Below are positions 1-8,669 of a stretch of DNA of 64,000 nt, piece by piece. Both the position numbers and the translations under genes were made by a program. A model generated the notes under the pieces. That model was not told where the DNA came from. It worked only from the letters and a program-made list of their open reading frames with translations, and ran no database searches. Numbering within the stretch: the first letter of the stretch is position 1; the number at the start of each line of letters is the position of its first letter. This DNA is from an uncultured Verrucomicrobiota bacterium. GTDB lineage: Bacteria; Verrucomicrobiota; Verrucomicrobiia; Limisphaerales; UBA9464. The DNA is taken from contig CAIXUG010000026.1 of the NCBI GenBank assembly GCA_903922605.1, positions 124,001 to 188,000 of the forward strand, written 5' to 3'.

Positions 1-5
1 TTGAA

Positions 6-785
6 ATGAACAAGACCGCCATTGCCATCGCCGCGCACCCGGACGACATCGAGTTCCGCATGGCCGGTACGCTCCTGCTGCTGAAACAGGCAGGTTGGGA
101 GACACACTATCTAAACCTTTCCGCGGGCAACTGCGGCAGCGTGCGCTTCGACTCGGCCGAGACGGCGCGGCGGCGGCGCCTCGAGGCTCAGAAGGCGGCA
201 ACGCTGATCGGGGCCACATGGCACCCTCCTTTCTGCCGCGACCTGGAGATTTTCTACGACCTGCGGCTGCTGCGCCGCCTCGCGGCAATCATCCGTGAGG
301 TGAAGCCAGCCATCGTCCTCACGCATCCGCCGGTGGACTACATGGAAGACCACACGGCCACCTGCCGGCTCGTGGTCACCGCCGCGTTCGCGCACGGCAT
401 GCCCAACTTCCGCACCGTGCCCGCGCGCCCCGTGAACGACGTAGCCGTGACGATTTACCACTGCACCCCGCACGGCCTGGTGGACCCGCTCCGGCAGCCC
501 ATAGTCCCCGCGTCATTTGTTGATACGACCAGCGTCCATGCCACCAAGCTCGAAGCTCTGGCGGCCCATGCGAGCCAGCAGGATTGGCTCGATGTGAGCC
601 AGGGCATGAACAGCTACCTGAAGGCCGCGGACGACGAGTCCTTGGCCGTCGGGCGGCTGTCCAAGAAGTTCCGCCATGCCGAGGGCTGGTGGCGGCATTC
701 GCACATGGGCTTCTGCGCGGAAGCGGCCGACCCGTTATGCGAGACGCTGAGGCGGAACTGGAAGGGCAATGAGAAGGCAGGCTGA
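6..785 (+). CDS. PIG-L (LmbE-like) family deacetylase
   Basis: Zinc-dependent de-N-acetylase family acting on N-acetylglucosaminyl-type substrates; the exact substrate cannot be read from sequence. Residues 10-14 hold the family motif AHPDD (His11, Asp13, Asp14) and residues 106-116 hold THPPVDYMEDH, which supplies the Asp/His pair expected in the active site. At 259 residues it is full length for a stand-alone bacterial PIG-L protein, and no signal peptide is seen, so it is probably cytoplasmic. The ATG at position 6 is the first in-frame start in the window, but an earlier start cannot be excluded because the upstream region is missing. The next gene is a glucosamine-6-phosphate deaminase-like protein about 75 bases downstream, which suggests a shared amino-sugar role (inference). 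Confidence 0.88.
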   Translation: MNKTAIAIAAHPDDIEFRMAGTLLLLKQAGWETHYLNLSAGNCGSVRFDSAETARRRRLEAQKAATLIGATWHPPFCRDLEIFYDLRLLRRLAAIIREVKPAIVLTHPPVDYMEDHTATCRLVVTAAFAHGMPNFRTVPARPVNDVAVTIYHCTPHGLVDPLRQPIVPASFVDTTSVHATKLEALAAHASQQDWLDVSQGMNSYLKAADDESLAVGRLSKKFRHAEGWWRHSHMGFCAEAADPLCETLRRNWKGNEKAG

Positions 786-820
786 GTGCGCCTTCTTCCC
801 GATGCGGGACCGTTCCAAGG

Positions 821-851
821 CTTGAGCTTTGAGCTGGGAGCTTGGAAGTTG
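821..851 (+). repeat. Degenerate TTTGAGC heptamer array upstream of the deaminase-like gene
   Basis: Four consecutive 7-base units read CTTGAGC, TTTGAGC, TGGGAGC and TTGGAAG, and end 8 bases before the ATG at 860. The same unit and period occur at 43220, 61180 (minus strand) and 61288 in this window, so it is a dispersed intergenic array and not chance. A leader or promoter role is inference. Confidence 0.6.
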
Positions 852-859
852 CCCTCGTC

Positions 860-1798
860 ATGCTGCGCAAACTTTCCTCCATCGCCCCCGAGTGGTGGGA
901 TTACACCACGCTCGACACCGGGCTCATCAACGACGCCGCGAAACTCACGCCGGAGAAACTGCTGCGCCTCGCGCGCCCCGGCTTCAAAATCGTGTTCTAC
1001 GACACGCTGGAGGATTTCTACCTCGCGGAGGCACTGGAATATATCGCCGCCTGGCGGCGGAGTACCGCCGACAATCCGGTCGGCATCTGCGGGCCCATCG
1101 GACCGACCGAACAACTGCCCCTGGTAGCGCGTCTGGTGAACACGCTCGGGCTGTCGCTCGGTTCGGCGCATTTCTGGGGCATGGACGAGTGGTTTGACGT
1201 GGCCTCGGGCAAAGAAGTGCCCGTCACGCATCCGCTTTCCTTTGAAGGCGCCGACCGTGAGCTGTGCTTCAACCGAATCGAGAAAAAGCTGCGCCTGCCG
1301 GAGGCGAACCTGCATTTCCCCAAGGGCGATACCGCCGCCTATCGCGCCTCGTGGCAGGCAGGTGTGCGTTGCGCCGTGATGCAGGGTGGCCAGGGCGATA
1401 CAAAGCACTGGGCCTTCAACGATCCGCTGCCCCGGCGCGGCAGATGGAAGGCGGAACCGCCGACCGCCGCCGAATTCCGCAAGCTGACCACGCGCGTGGT
1501 GGACCTGCATCCACTGACACTGGCGCAAAATGCCCGCACCAGCGGCGGCGGCAACATCACCATGGTACCGACCAAGGCCATCACGGTCGGGCCGGTCGAG
1601 ACGTGGCAGGCGGAAAAGGTGTCCATCTGGCACGCCGGCGCGCATGACAACGCCCTCGGCCAGCGCCTCACCGCCCTGATGATCTCGCAGCGCATCGTGG
1701 ACACCTCCGTGCCCATGTCGCTGCTCGCGGAGCATCCGAACGTGCAGTTCAACTACTACCGTGGCGGGCTTGGCTCCTGCGCGGTGGAGATGCACTGA
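860..1798 (+). CDS. Glucosamine-6-phosphate deaminase/isomerase-like protein
   Basis: A 312-residue protein of the NagB/6-phosphogluconolactonase-like fold. Supporting features are the [16 protein letters not shown] segment near residues 80-95, the FWGMDEWFD segment that corresponds to the LDEY-type loop of NagB enzymes, and a late [15 protein letters not shown] segment matching the family's S-x-GxxTxxPxxAxTVG pattern. It would convert an amino-sugar phosphate to a ketose phosphate in the cytoplasm, but it is divergent enough that the substrate is uncertain. The ATG at 860 was chosen over the in-frame TTG at 842 because 842 lies inside a heptamer repeat array. Its pairing with the PIG-L deacetylase gene supports amino-sugar catabolism. 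It is not the canonical short NagB, so no symbol is given. Confidence 0.8.
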   Translation: MLRKLSSIAPEWWDYTTLDTGLINDAAKLTPEKLLRLARPGFKIVFYDTLEDFYLAEALEYIAAWRRSTADNPVGICGPIGPTEQLPLVARLVNTLGLSLGSAHFWGMDEWFDVASGKEVPVTHPLSFEGADRELCFNRIEKKLRLPEANLHFPKGDTAAYRASWQAGVRCAVMQGGQGDTKHWAFNDPLPRRGRWKAEPPTAAEFRKLTTRVVDLHPLTLAQNARTSGGGNITMVPTKAITVGPVETWQAEKVSIWHAGAHDNALGQRLTALMISQRIVDTSVPMSLLAEHPNVQFNYYRGGLGSCAVEMH

Positions 1799-1828
1799 AC
1801 AAGCCGTTCGGACGAACTCAGATCGCAT

Positions 1829-2581
1829 ATGCCCATCGAAATCGGACATATTGAGGCAATCTTCCGGTATCCAGTGAAGTCCATGGCCGGTGAATGGCTG
1901 CAGGCAGCCCACCTGGGCTGGCATGGACTCGAGGGCGACCGACGCCTGGCCTTCCGCCGGATGGAAGATCGCAGCGGGTTCCCGTGGTTGTCTGCAAGCA
2001 GGCTGCCCGAGCTGGTCCGGTTTTTTCCACTACGCCATGAAGGCAGCACTCCCGAAAATCTTCCCACACAGGTGCGCACGCCGGATGGCGAAGAGTAGCC
2101 CCTCTTCGGAAAGGAGCTGGCGGCGGAAGTCGGGCGTCGCCATGGGGCTGCCGTGGAGATGATGCAGATGAAGCATGGCATCTTCGATGATGCGAGCCTC
2201 TCGGTGATCGCCTCCGCGACGGTCGGCGAAATTGGGCGACTCGCCGGTATGAGCGCGGATGTGCGACGGTTTCGCCCAAATGTGGCAGTTCGCATGCTGC
2301 AACCAATTCCCTACCAGGAAGACGAATGGGTCGGCGGCACACTCTCCTTCGGCGAAGGGAACGATGCACCCACCCTCGCCGTCACGATGCGCGACCTGCG
2401 CTGCTCGATGGTGAACATTGATCCCGACTCGGCATCTCTGACGCAGGAAGTGATGAAGGCGACCGTCCGGGCAAATCAGAACTACGCCGGCGTCTACGGC
2501 ACGGTCACCCGCACCGGCCAGTTGGCGGTGGGGCAACCCATTTTCTTCCATCCGGCAGCAGCAAAACGGCAACCCGTGTAA
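1829..2581 (+). pseudogene. MOSC-domain protein interrupted by an in-frame TAG
   Basis: The reading frame from ATG 1829 encodes the MOSC N-terminal beta-barrel (IEAIFRYPVKSMAGEWL, then GLEGDRRLAF) and stops at TAG 2096-2098. The same frame continues without any shift as PLFGKELAAEVGRRHG, then MKHGIFDDASLSVIA, and on to the C-terminal MOSC core with the conserved RFRPN segment and a late Cys (DLRCSMVNIDP), ending at 2581. In relatives the interrupted site reads like RELPLFG, so a single TTG or CTG to TAG change explains it. MOSC proteins bind sulfur or molybdenum-cofactor ligands. A separate restart at ATG 2153 could make only the C-terminal part. This is either a recent nonsense mutation or a base-call error. 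Confidence 0.85.
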
Positions 2582-2594
2582 TCAGAAAAGATGA

Positions 2595-3494
2595 TCATCT
2601 GGCTGGTGGTTCCCAGTTTTGGGAAGCGTTCGTATTGGCAAAACCCCGCATTTCAATGTGCAGTTGGTCTTGCGCATCGTCATAAATGAAGAACATGATT
2701 TGAAGCTTGGTAAAGACTTGGCCAGATCGCGATTTGATAAAAATATACTTAGTGATCCCCTGCTCGCTGGGATCGTGCTTAAATGTCTTTGACGATTCAT
2801 AACCCACGTCGGGGGCGCGAAATGCAATCGGATACTCGGATTGCTCAGCCTCGATCAGTCCACCTCCCGTGGCTTCCACCCGCACACTCCAAGCCTTTGC
2901 CTGCCCGGCACCGACCGACACATCTGAACACTCAGCCTGAACGTCTAGATCTCCTTCCCCGCCCCCAACAAAGCGACCTTCAATCAAGTCGATTCCAGCC
3001 GGCGAATCCGAACGAACGCTTCCGAGCCTCTTGTCAATTTGCAGCAAAGGCTCCGCCCCCTGCGCTTTCCACATTTTGATGATAACAGGACGGGCCGGGT
3101 CAGGGTGGGCCCGCTGCTCCTCGGGCCACATATGAGAATATATGCCGCTTCCGATCTGGGTCCTCACAATATAGCCGGTCTTTTCGGGAAGAACACTGAT
3201 GCTCTCACCGTTATACCCAGTGATTTTAAAACGACCGCCGGCATCAGCCCTCACCGAACCCCGGTCAACTGTTGACCTCCATCCGTTATATACTCGCACT
3301 CCAAATTTCACATCGGCGTCACCCACAGGCTTTCCAAACTGATCTTCGATTTGACCATAGAAAACGATGGGTACGCCATTCAAAGCGGACAATGGCTGCC
3401 TGGCCAGAAACCGCTGCGCAAGATACGCCCCTCCAACCACAAGCAGGGCCAGAAGGGTCGCGATTTGCCAAGGCTTGTGAGGATGAGTATTCAT
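2595..3494 (-). CDS. Exported or membrane-anchored protein with a carboxypeptidase-regulatory-like domain
   Basis: A 299-residue protein of unrecognised family. Residues 10-30 form one hydrophobic segment (IATLLALLVVGGAYLAQ), suggesting a membrane anchor or uncleaved signal. Residues about 40-110 (VFYGQIEDQFGKPVGDADV, then GRFKITGYNGESISVLPE) read like a CarboxypepD_reg/Ig-like beta domain, common in surface proteins. The rest is unassigned. The ATG at 3494 was chosen because it puts the hydrophobic segment near the N-terminus; an ATG at 3560 would add 22 unlikely residues. The gene is visibly more AT-rich than its neighbours, which may indicate transfer. It converges on the MOSC remnant with a 13-base gap. 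Confidence 0.65.
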   Translation of the reverse strand: MNTHPHKPWQIATLLALLVVGGAYLAQRFLARQPLSALNGVPIVFYGQIEDQFGKPVGDADVKFGVRVYNGWRSTVDRGSVRADAGGRFKITGYNGESISVLPEKTGYIVRTQIGSGIYSHMWPEEQRAHPDPARPVIIKMWKAQGAEPLLQIDKRLGSVRSDSPAGIDLIEGRFVGGGEGDLDVQAECSDVSVGAGQAKAWSVRVEATGGGLIEAEQSEYPIAFRAPDVGYESSKTFKHDPSEQGITKYIFIKSRSGQVFTKLQIMFFIYDDAQDQLHIEMRGFANTNASQNWEPPAR

Positions 3495-3719
3495 GGGACG
3501 ATGAAGGCCGAGGGCCGACGAGCAGATTCCAGTACACCGTCTGTTCCGCGCAATTTCCACGAAATTGCACCCTTTGACGGAATGGGCAGGATAGTTGAGC
3601 AGCGGAGCGGTTTGCGCCGCGCGCGCAAACCCTGGTCCATTGGTTAGGGAGGCTTACGGCTGAAAGCGGTGGCAAGTTACCCACACTGCCAATGGCCGCC
3701 ATCGCTCCGCAATGGTGGG

Positions 3720-3745
3720 CATGTCCGGTTCAGACCCCGGACATG
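3720..3745. other. Perfect 9-bp hairpin in the gap before lgt
   Basis: CATGTCCGG and CCGGACATG flank an 8-base loop (TTCAGACC). The hairpin lies in the roughly 300-base gap between the minus-strand gene starting at 3494 and lgt at 3801. There is no T-run, so it is not a typical terminator; a leader structure or protein-binding palindrome is possible. Nothing else is recognisable in this gap. Confidence 0.45.
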
Positions 3746-3800
3746 GACATTCAGCCATCCCTTTCCTTCGGCCCCGCCGCCCGCTAGCTTCCAGCCGCGT

Positions 3801-4595
3801 TTGAAACCGATTCTGTTCCATGTCGGCAGCTTTCCGATCCACACGTTCGGCGTGCTCGTTGCGCTGGGTTTTGTGTTTGGCCTCTGGGCGGCGTCGCGCA
3901 ACGCCCGGACGGCAGGGCTGAACCCCGAACTGCCCTATGACCTCGCGCCGTGGCTCATCGGCGGAGCCCTGATCGGCGCGCGGCTGCTTTACATCGTGAG
4001 CTACTGGCAGCGCGATTTCGCCGGGCAGCCTTTCACCGAGATTTTCGCGATCTGGAAGGGTGGCCTCGTCTATTACGGCGGCCTTATCGGGGCCACCGCC
4101 GCGGGCATCTTCGTGGTGCTGCGCCGCAAGCTGCCCCTCTGGAAGGTGGCCGACTGCCTCGCGCCGGGCATCGCGATCGGGCAGGCGTTTGGCCGCACCG
4201 GCTGCCTGCTCAACGGCTGCTGCTACGGTCGCGAAACGGACGTCCCGTGGGCCATCCGCTATCCGGAGGGGCACAGCACGTTTCCGCACCTGGTGCATCC
4301 GGCGCAGGTGTATGAGTCGCTGCTGAACATCGGGTTCTTCGGCCTGCTGATGCTGCTTCAGCGGCGGCGTAAGTTCGACGGCCAGGTCTTCGCCACCTAC
4401 CTGATCGGCTATGCATTTATCCGGTCGTTCGTGGAATACTTCCGCGGCGACTACGAAGTGATCTCCAGGCCGGTCAATGGGGTGTTCACGCCGGGACAGA
4501 CCACCAGCGTACTCATCCTGGCCGCCGGAATCGGCCTGTTCTTCTTCCTGCGCCGCCCAGGCAACGCCCCGGGCAGCGTTCCCAAACAGGCCTGA
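3801..4595 (+). CDS. lgt: Prolipoprotein diacylglyceryl transferase
   Basis: An inner-membrane enzyme that transfers diacylglycerol from phosphatidylglycerol to the lipobox Cys of preprolipoproteins. The 264-residue protein starts MKPILFHVGSFPIHTFG, the typical Lgt N-terminus, and contains the YYGGLIGA segment, the signature region FGRTGCLLNGCCYGRE, HPAQVYES and a terminal hydrophobic helix. About seven membrane segments are visible. A TTG at 3801 is chosen as the start; the frame stays open upstream to ATG 3669, but those 44 residues are not Lgt-like. The signature carries a Cys-rich variant (CLLNGCC) in place of the textbook GNFxN, as seen in some other phyla. No partner gene (lsp, lnt) is adjacent. 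Confidence 0.9.
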   Translation: MKPILFHVGSFPIHTFGVLVALGFVFGLWAASRNARTAGLNPELPYDLAPWLIGGALIGARLLYIVSYWQRDFAGQPFTEIFAIWKGGLVYYGGLIGATAAGIFVVLRRKLPLWKVADCLAPGIAIGQAFGRTGCLLNGCCYGRETDVPWAIRYPEGHSTFPHLVHPAQVYESLLNIGFFGLLMLLQRRRKFDGQVFATYLIGYAFIRSFVEYFRGDYEVISRPVNGVFTPGQTTSVLILAAGIGLFFFLRRPGNAPGSVPKQA

Positions 4596-4604
4596 TCGCC
4601 CGGC

Positions 4605-6260
4605 TCAAAGGAACCGACGGGCGCGATAATAGCGGTGCGGAAGCGCGACGGCGGGTTGATCCGTAATGGTCCACGGCGTGCCACTGTAGTGCTGGGTAAA
4701 GAAGGTGCTCCAGACAGTCAGGTCGTCGCTCGACTGCAATTGGTACACCCGCGTGGTCTCCCCGCTAAACAGGGCGTGGAAGGAGCCATCCTTCAGGAAG
4801 CCCGCCGCGTAAATCACGTCGTCCGCGCTGACGCGGGCCAGCGGACTCAGCACGCTGCCAAAGGAATTCCCAACCTCCACCGAATAGTCACCTGCCACCC
4901 CAGCGGGCAAATACGTGGCCCCGATGGCCCCTGAGATGGGTGTTCCGTTCAGCAACCATTGATAACTGGCGGCGCCCGCTGCCTGAACCGTAAGCACCCG
5001 GCCCACGCCGGGAATGAGTGAGTAACCCTCTGGGGGCACGATGATCTGCGGCAGGCTGTCCGAGGTCGTTATCGGTGTGCGGTAGGTGGCAAGCATGGCA
5101 ATGCCGGCGGACAGCGGTTGCACGGTGGCGGTAATGACCTCGTCGGAGGCCACTCCAAATGCCAAGGCGAGCGCATTCCCCAGCGGCTCATCGGTCCGGC
5201 TCAGGAGGGTCCCTTCCGGGTTGAACTTCAGGGTCAGGAGATCCTTTTCGTCGGCGGTGCCGATCACGAGCAGGTCTCCCTGCGGATCAATGCGAGCCTC
5301 GGCCCCCGTGACCGCCTGGCCTGCACGCCCAGACCACAGGCTCTGGCCGGCGGCGTTGAACCGGGTCACGAACAGGTCGGCTTCTCCTGTGGCTTCCAAC
5401 TCGCCGGAACTGAGCGCAGCAAAAGTGCCGTCCGGCGCCAACGCGAGTGACTTGGGGAAGAGCTGGTACTGCGGCGGCGCACTCGCCCGTGACTCGCCGA
5501 TGACCCCGCCTTTGGCATCCAGGCGCAGCACAAGCAGGTCGAATTGTTCCTGCAATCTGGCGGAAGCGCCCGCGAGCAGGATGTTTCCAATCGCGTCCAC
5601 CGCGATGGCCGCGGGTCCGTCGGCATCGAACAGTGCGGCCTCGGCTGGGGGCAGTTGGAACACGGCCAGTTGCGTGCCGCCCGCAGAATACTTGACCGTG
5701 GTAATGTCCTCAGCAACGAAGCCCTCGCCGTTGCTGTAGCCCGTGACATAGATCGCGCCATCCGCACCGACGCAGATTGCGGTCGGCACGTCGTCCACTT
5801 CGGCATCGTAGCGGGCGGACCAGAGTTCGTCGCCGCCGGGGCTGTATTTTACCGTGGCGTAATCGTTGCCATTCGTGCCCCGGGAGGTGCCGGTGACGTA
5901 GATGTTGCCGGCGGCGTCCAGGGCCATGGCCCGGGGCTGGTCAAACGAGCTGGACGGGCCGTTGTAGGACTTGAGCCAGAGCTGCTTGCCGCCCGCATAT
6001 TTGGCGGTCGAAAAATTGGAAGCCTGACCCAGCACATGGCTGATCCCCGTGACGACCAGGGCTCCGCCCGAAGCGGCGCCGGCACTCGTGTCGATGGCCG
6101 CTGCGACCGGCTGTTCGATGCCATCGCCCGTGCCGGGCACCGTTTGGATCAGCGTAGAGGCCGAGAATGCCGTGCCTGTGCCCAGCACCAGGGCCAGCGA
6201 CAGCGACAGCGACGACAGGTACCGGCGAGGCGAATTCAGCGGAGGCAGCTTGGTTTTCAT
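4605..6260 (-). CDS. Exported SBBP-repeat beta-propeller protein with C-terminal Ig-like domain
   Basis: A 551-residue protein with a signal peptide (residues 1-33, ending GTAFSA). Residues about 80-330 contain SBBP-type blades such as RAMALDAAGNIYVTGTS and AICVGADGAIYVTGYS, each followed by YATVKYSPGGDELW-like strands. Residues about 400-470 resemble an immunoglobulin-like module (QAAGAASYQWLLNGTPISGA, then GDYSVEVGNSFGSV). The end (VYQLQSSDDLTVWS) is a short beta module frequent in Verrucomicrobia exported proteins. The role is unknown, perhaps surface binding or scaffolding. It is the last gene of a minus-strand group with HupE, TPR and DUF4331 genes and lies 31 bases from HupE. Confidence 0.75.
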   Translation of the reverse strand: MKTKLPPLNSPRRYLSSLSLSLALVLGTGTAFSASTLIQTVPGTGDGIEQPVAAAIDTSAGAASGGALVVTGISHVLGQASNFSTAKYAGGKQLWLKSYNGPSSSFDQPRAMALDAAGNIYVTGTSRGTNGNDYATVKYSPGGDELWSARYDAEVDDVPTAICVGADGAIYVTGYSNGEGFVAEDITTVKYSAGGTQLAVFQLPPAEAALFDADGPAAIAVDAIGNILLAGASARLQEQFDLLVLRLDAKGGVIGESRASAPPQYQLFPKSLALAPDGTFAALSSGELEATGEADLFVTRFNAAGQSLWSGRAGQAVTGAEARIDPQGDLLVIGTADEKDLLTLKFNPEGTLLSRTDEPLGNALALAFGVASDEVITATVQPLSAGIAMLATYRTPITTSDSLPQIIVPPEGYSLIPGVGRVLTVQAAGAASYQWLLNGTPISGAIGATYLPAGVAGDYSVEVGNSFGSVLSPLARVSADDVIYAAGFLKDGSFHALFSGETTRVYQLQSSDDLTVWSTFFTQHYSGTPWTITDQPAVALPHRYYRARRFL

Positions 6261-6291
6261 ACGGGGGAAATGGGCTTGGTTTATAAATCGG

Positions 6292-7449
6292 TCACGGGGT
6301 CGAGGCCCCGAGAGCGGCAGCCAGATAGAACATGCCGGCCAGCGATACCGCTCCCGAGGCTAGCCGCAGCGATGGTGAGTACAGCCGGGCGCGGGATTCG
6401 GTCATCGCGGTCCAGCGGCGCGCGAGCAGCAGCAGGCAAAACAGCGGGAGCGCCACGGCCTGGTGACCGGCTTCGACGCCCAAGGCAAACCCACTGATAG
6501 CTGTGGCCACGCTGGTGCCCGGCTGTGCCTGGAGCACGTCCAGCAGTCCGCCGGCAAAGCCCAGCCCGTGAAAAAGGCCGAACCCGAACGCCAGCGCCAG
6601 CTGGCCGGACTCACGGGCGCGTTGCGGGCGGATGACCGTGAGGAGCGCGGCGATTACGATGCTCCCGGCGATCATCGGCTCGACGACGCCAGTCGGCACA
6701 TGCACCCAGCCTTTGACTGCGAGGATGATGGTCAGCGTGTGCGCGGCGGTGAAAACGGTCACCACCTTGGCCAACCCCCACAGGCCTCGGGCCGCCAGCA
6801 CCAGCGCACACATGAACAGCAGATGGTCGTAACCACCCATGATGTGGTGCCAGCCGTGCCGGAAAAAGGCGGCGAAAACGTTTGGCGAGGCGGCGGTGTC
6901 GGAAAGCGGCGATTGCCACGTGATCGTCAGCGGTTCACGGGCGGTCAGCAGCCGGCCATTTTCGGCCGGGCTTCCCTCGCGTTCAATCCGCACGAGGTAG
7001 CTGGCTTCCCATGGATTGCCCGGTGCGAAATCGAATTCCCGCAGCACATCCTGCCGCAGCGTGAACGCGGTGGCGTTCGTCGGATGGAATTCAAATTGAT
7101 AAACCGCCGGCAAAGCCACCCCTGGGCTCTGCGTGGCCGAGAGAAGTGTGCCCGGCAGCACCGCCGACCCTTGGAGCACTTGCAGGTGCCGCAGCAGATA
7201 GCGTCCATGCTGCGCCAGCGGATCGGTTTCGCCCGCCCCGGAATGGGCAAAGCTCACGAGCATCTCCTCCTCCGTAACCCGCGCGGTCAGCAACGCCCGG
7301 CCCGGTTGCAGCAAAAGTTCGATGGCGCCCTGTGCGACCGGATGCGCTGCTACCCGGCCTACCGCTGACCACGCCAGCAACAGAAAGGCCAGCGCGAACC
7401 ACCGCAACAGCGGCAGAGGGCGGGCGCATGAGCTGAGTGAGGAATTCAC
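6292..7449 (-). CDS. HupE/UreJ_2-family membrane protein
   Basis: A 385-residue protein with an N-terminal signal or anchor (LLRWFALAFLLLAWSAVGRVAA) followed by HPVAQG, an extracytoplasmic beta-rich region, then HGWHHIMGGYDHLLFM and several membrane helices with FTAAHTLTIILA and FGLFHGLGFAGGLLD. These His-rich membrane motifs define the HupE/UreJ_2 family, proposed to move metal ions such as nickel or cobalt; that function is not proven for this subfamily. The GTG at 7449 is chosen because it overlaps the stop of the upstream TPR gene as GTGA, a classic translational-coupling arrangement. It forms an operon with the TPR and DUF4331 genes. Confidence 0.88.
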   Translation of the reverse strand: MNSSLSSCARPLPLLRWFALAFLLLAWSAVGRVAAHPVAQGAIELLLQPGRALLTARVTEEEMLVSFAHSGAGETDPLAQHGRYLLRHLQVLQGSAVLPGTLLSATQSPGVALPAVYQFEFHPTNATAFTLRQDVLREFDFAPGNPWEASYLVRIEREGSPAENGRLLTAREPLTITWQSPLSDTAASPNVFAAFFRHGWHHIMGGYDHLLFMCALVLAARGLWGLAKVVTVFTAAHTLTIILAVKGWVHVPTGVVEPMIAGSIVIAALLTVIRPQRARESGQLALAFGFGLFHGLGFAGGLLDVLQAQPGTSVATAISGFALGVEAGHQAVALPLFCLLLLARRWTAMTESRARLYSPSLRLASGAVSLAGMFYLAAALGASTP

Positions 7450-8654
7450 CGGTGAAAATGGTAGGACTGAAAACGCGGGTTCACGGCGGCGGCCCGGGCC
7501 AGCCACTGCTGGCCAGCCGCCTTGTCGCCCTCGGCCAGCAGGATCATGGCGGCGTGAAAGAAGAGCTGCGCATCCTGCAGGCCTGAGGCCAGCGCGCGAT
7601 CCAGCAGTTGACGGGCTTCGGCCTTTTCACCGTTCAGGTGCAGCGCCCACGCGAGCGAGTCGGCGGCGAACGCGGTCTCGCGCCGCGCAAAGTCATGCCG
7701 GGCCCATCTGACGGCGACGGGCGCATCGCGACTCACATCGCTGAAGAACGTGGCCAGATGATGATCGTAACGCGGGTCCTCGTGCTCGGCCGCGTCGAGG
7801 TAACCCTGCAAAGCCTGCTCGTGCCAGGGACGGGCAGCCTCCGCATCGCCGGCCAGCTTCAGCAGGTCACCGACGGCCTGCCGGTATTCCGGCCGTCGGG
7901 TGCGGTTGGCGAGCGTTTCAAACAGTGCCCGCGCCGCCGCCGACTGGCCCTTTGCCGCCTGCAATTCGGCCTGGTGATCCAGCACTGCCGGCAATTCCGG
8001 AGCGTGCTGCTGCGCCTGACGGTAAAGCGCTTCGGCCCGATCAAAGTCGCCGGAGCGGAAACGCAGTTCACCAAGCTGCAATTCCACCATCGCCAGCGTC
8101 TCGGACCGCACGCCCGACGGAGCATCAGCGAGCGACTGTTCGAGCAGGGCCGCCGCTTCCGCAGGATGCCCTTCGAGAAATGTGACCCGCGCCAGACGGC
8201 TTTGCGCGGCCAGGCCGGGAACTTTTTCGGCGACGCGCTGGAAATCCGCCCTGGCATCGGCCAGTCGGCCCAGTTCGAGCCGGACATCGCCCCGCGCCGC
8301 CAGGGCATCAGCCTGTGCCGGAGTCAGCCGCACGGCCTCGTCAGCCCACTTCGCCGCCTCGGCAAAGGCGTGCCGGCGCAGGCACAGGGACGAGAGCGCG
8401 ACCATGGCCGGCACATATTCCGGGTTGCGGACCAACGCCATTCGCAGGGCCGCTTCCCCCTTGGATTCCCACTTTGCCAGGGCTGTGGCCCGGACCAATT
8501 TCAGGCAGGCCTCGCCCTCAAAGGTGGGAGAGATGGCATCCGCCACATCGCGGTCCGCCCGGGCCGCCCAAAAGCGGACCTCGTCCTCCAGCGGGGTCGC
8601 GTGGGCCGACACGGCCAGCCCAAGACCAAGCCAGAGTGAGAGACGGAACCGCAT
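7446..8654 (-). CDS. Exported tetratricopeptide-repeat protein
   Basis: A 402-residue protein with a signal peptide (MRFRLSLWLGLGLAVSAHA). At least seven TPR-like helical pairs follow from about residue 60 (for example EYVPAMVALSSLCLRRHAF, ADALAARGDVRLELGRLADA and GDFDRAEALYRQAQQHAPEL). It is probably a periplasmic scaffold for protein-protein contacts. It sits 15 bases downstream of the DUF4331 gene and overlaps the HupE gene by four bases (GTGA), so the three are almost certainly co-transcribed. Confidence 0.85.
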   Translation of the reverse strand: MRFRLSLWLGLGLAVSAHATPLEDEVRFWAARADRDVADAISPTFEGEACLKLVRATALAKWESKGEAALRMALVRNPEYVPAMVALSSLCLRRHAFAEAAKWADEAVRLTPAQADALAARGDVRLELGRLADARADFQRVAEKVPGLAAQSRLARVTFLEGHPAEAAALLEQSLADAPSGVRSETLAMVELQLGELRFRSGDFDRAEALYRQAQQHAPELPAVLDHQAELQAAKGQSAAARALFETLANRTRRPEYRQAVGDLLKLAGDAEAARPWHEQALQGYLDAAEHEDPRYDHHLATFFSDVSRDAPVAVRWARHDFARRETAFAADSLAWALHLNGEKAEARQLLDRALASGLQDAQLFFHAAMILLAEGDKAAGQQWLARAAAVNPRFQSYHFHR

Positions 8655-8669
8655 AGGACACCCTCGGGC

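Noticed and set aside
614-1924. Long minus-strand open frame (about 436 codons) opposite the PIG-L, deaminase and MOSC genes
   Set aside because: Its translation has no recognisable domain and is rich in His, Arg and Gly; the plus-strand genes in the same place have clear family motifs. GC-rich codon use produces such antisense frames.
2096-2098. TAG in the MOSC gene read as pyrrolysine or another programmed recoding site
   Set aside because: MOSC proteins have no known pyrrolysine, the context is not a metalloenzyme active-site loop, and no pyl gene is present in the window.
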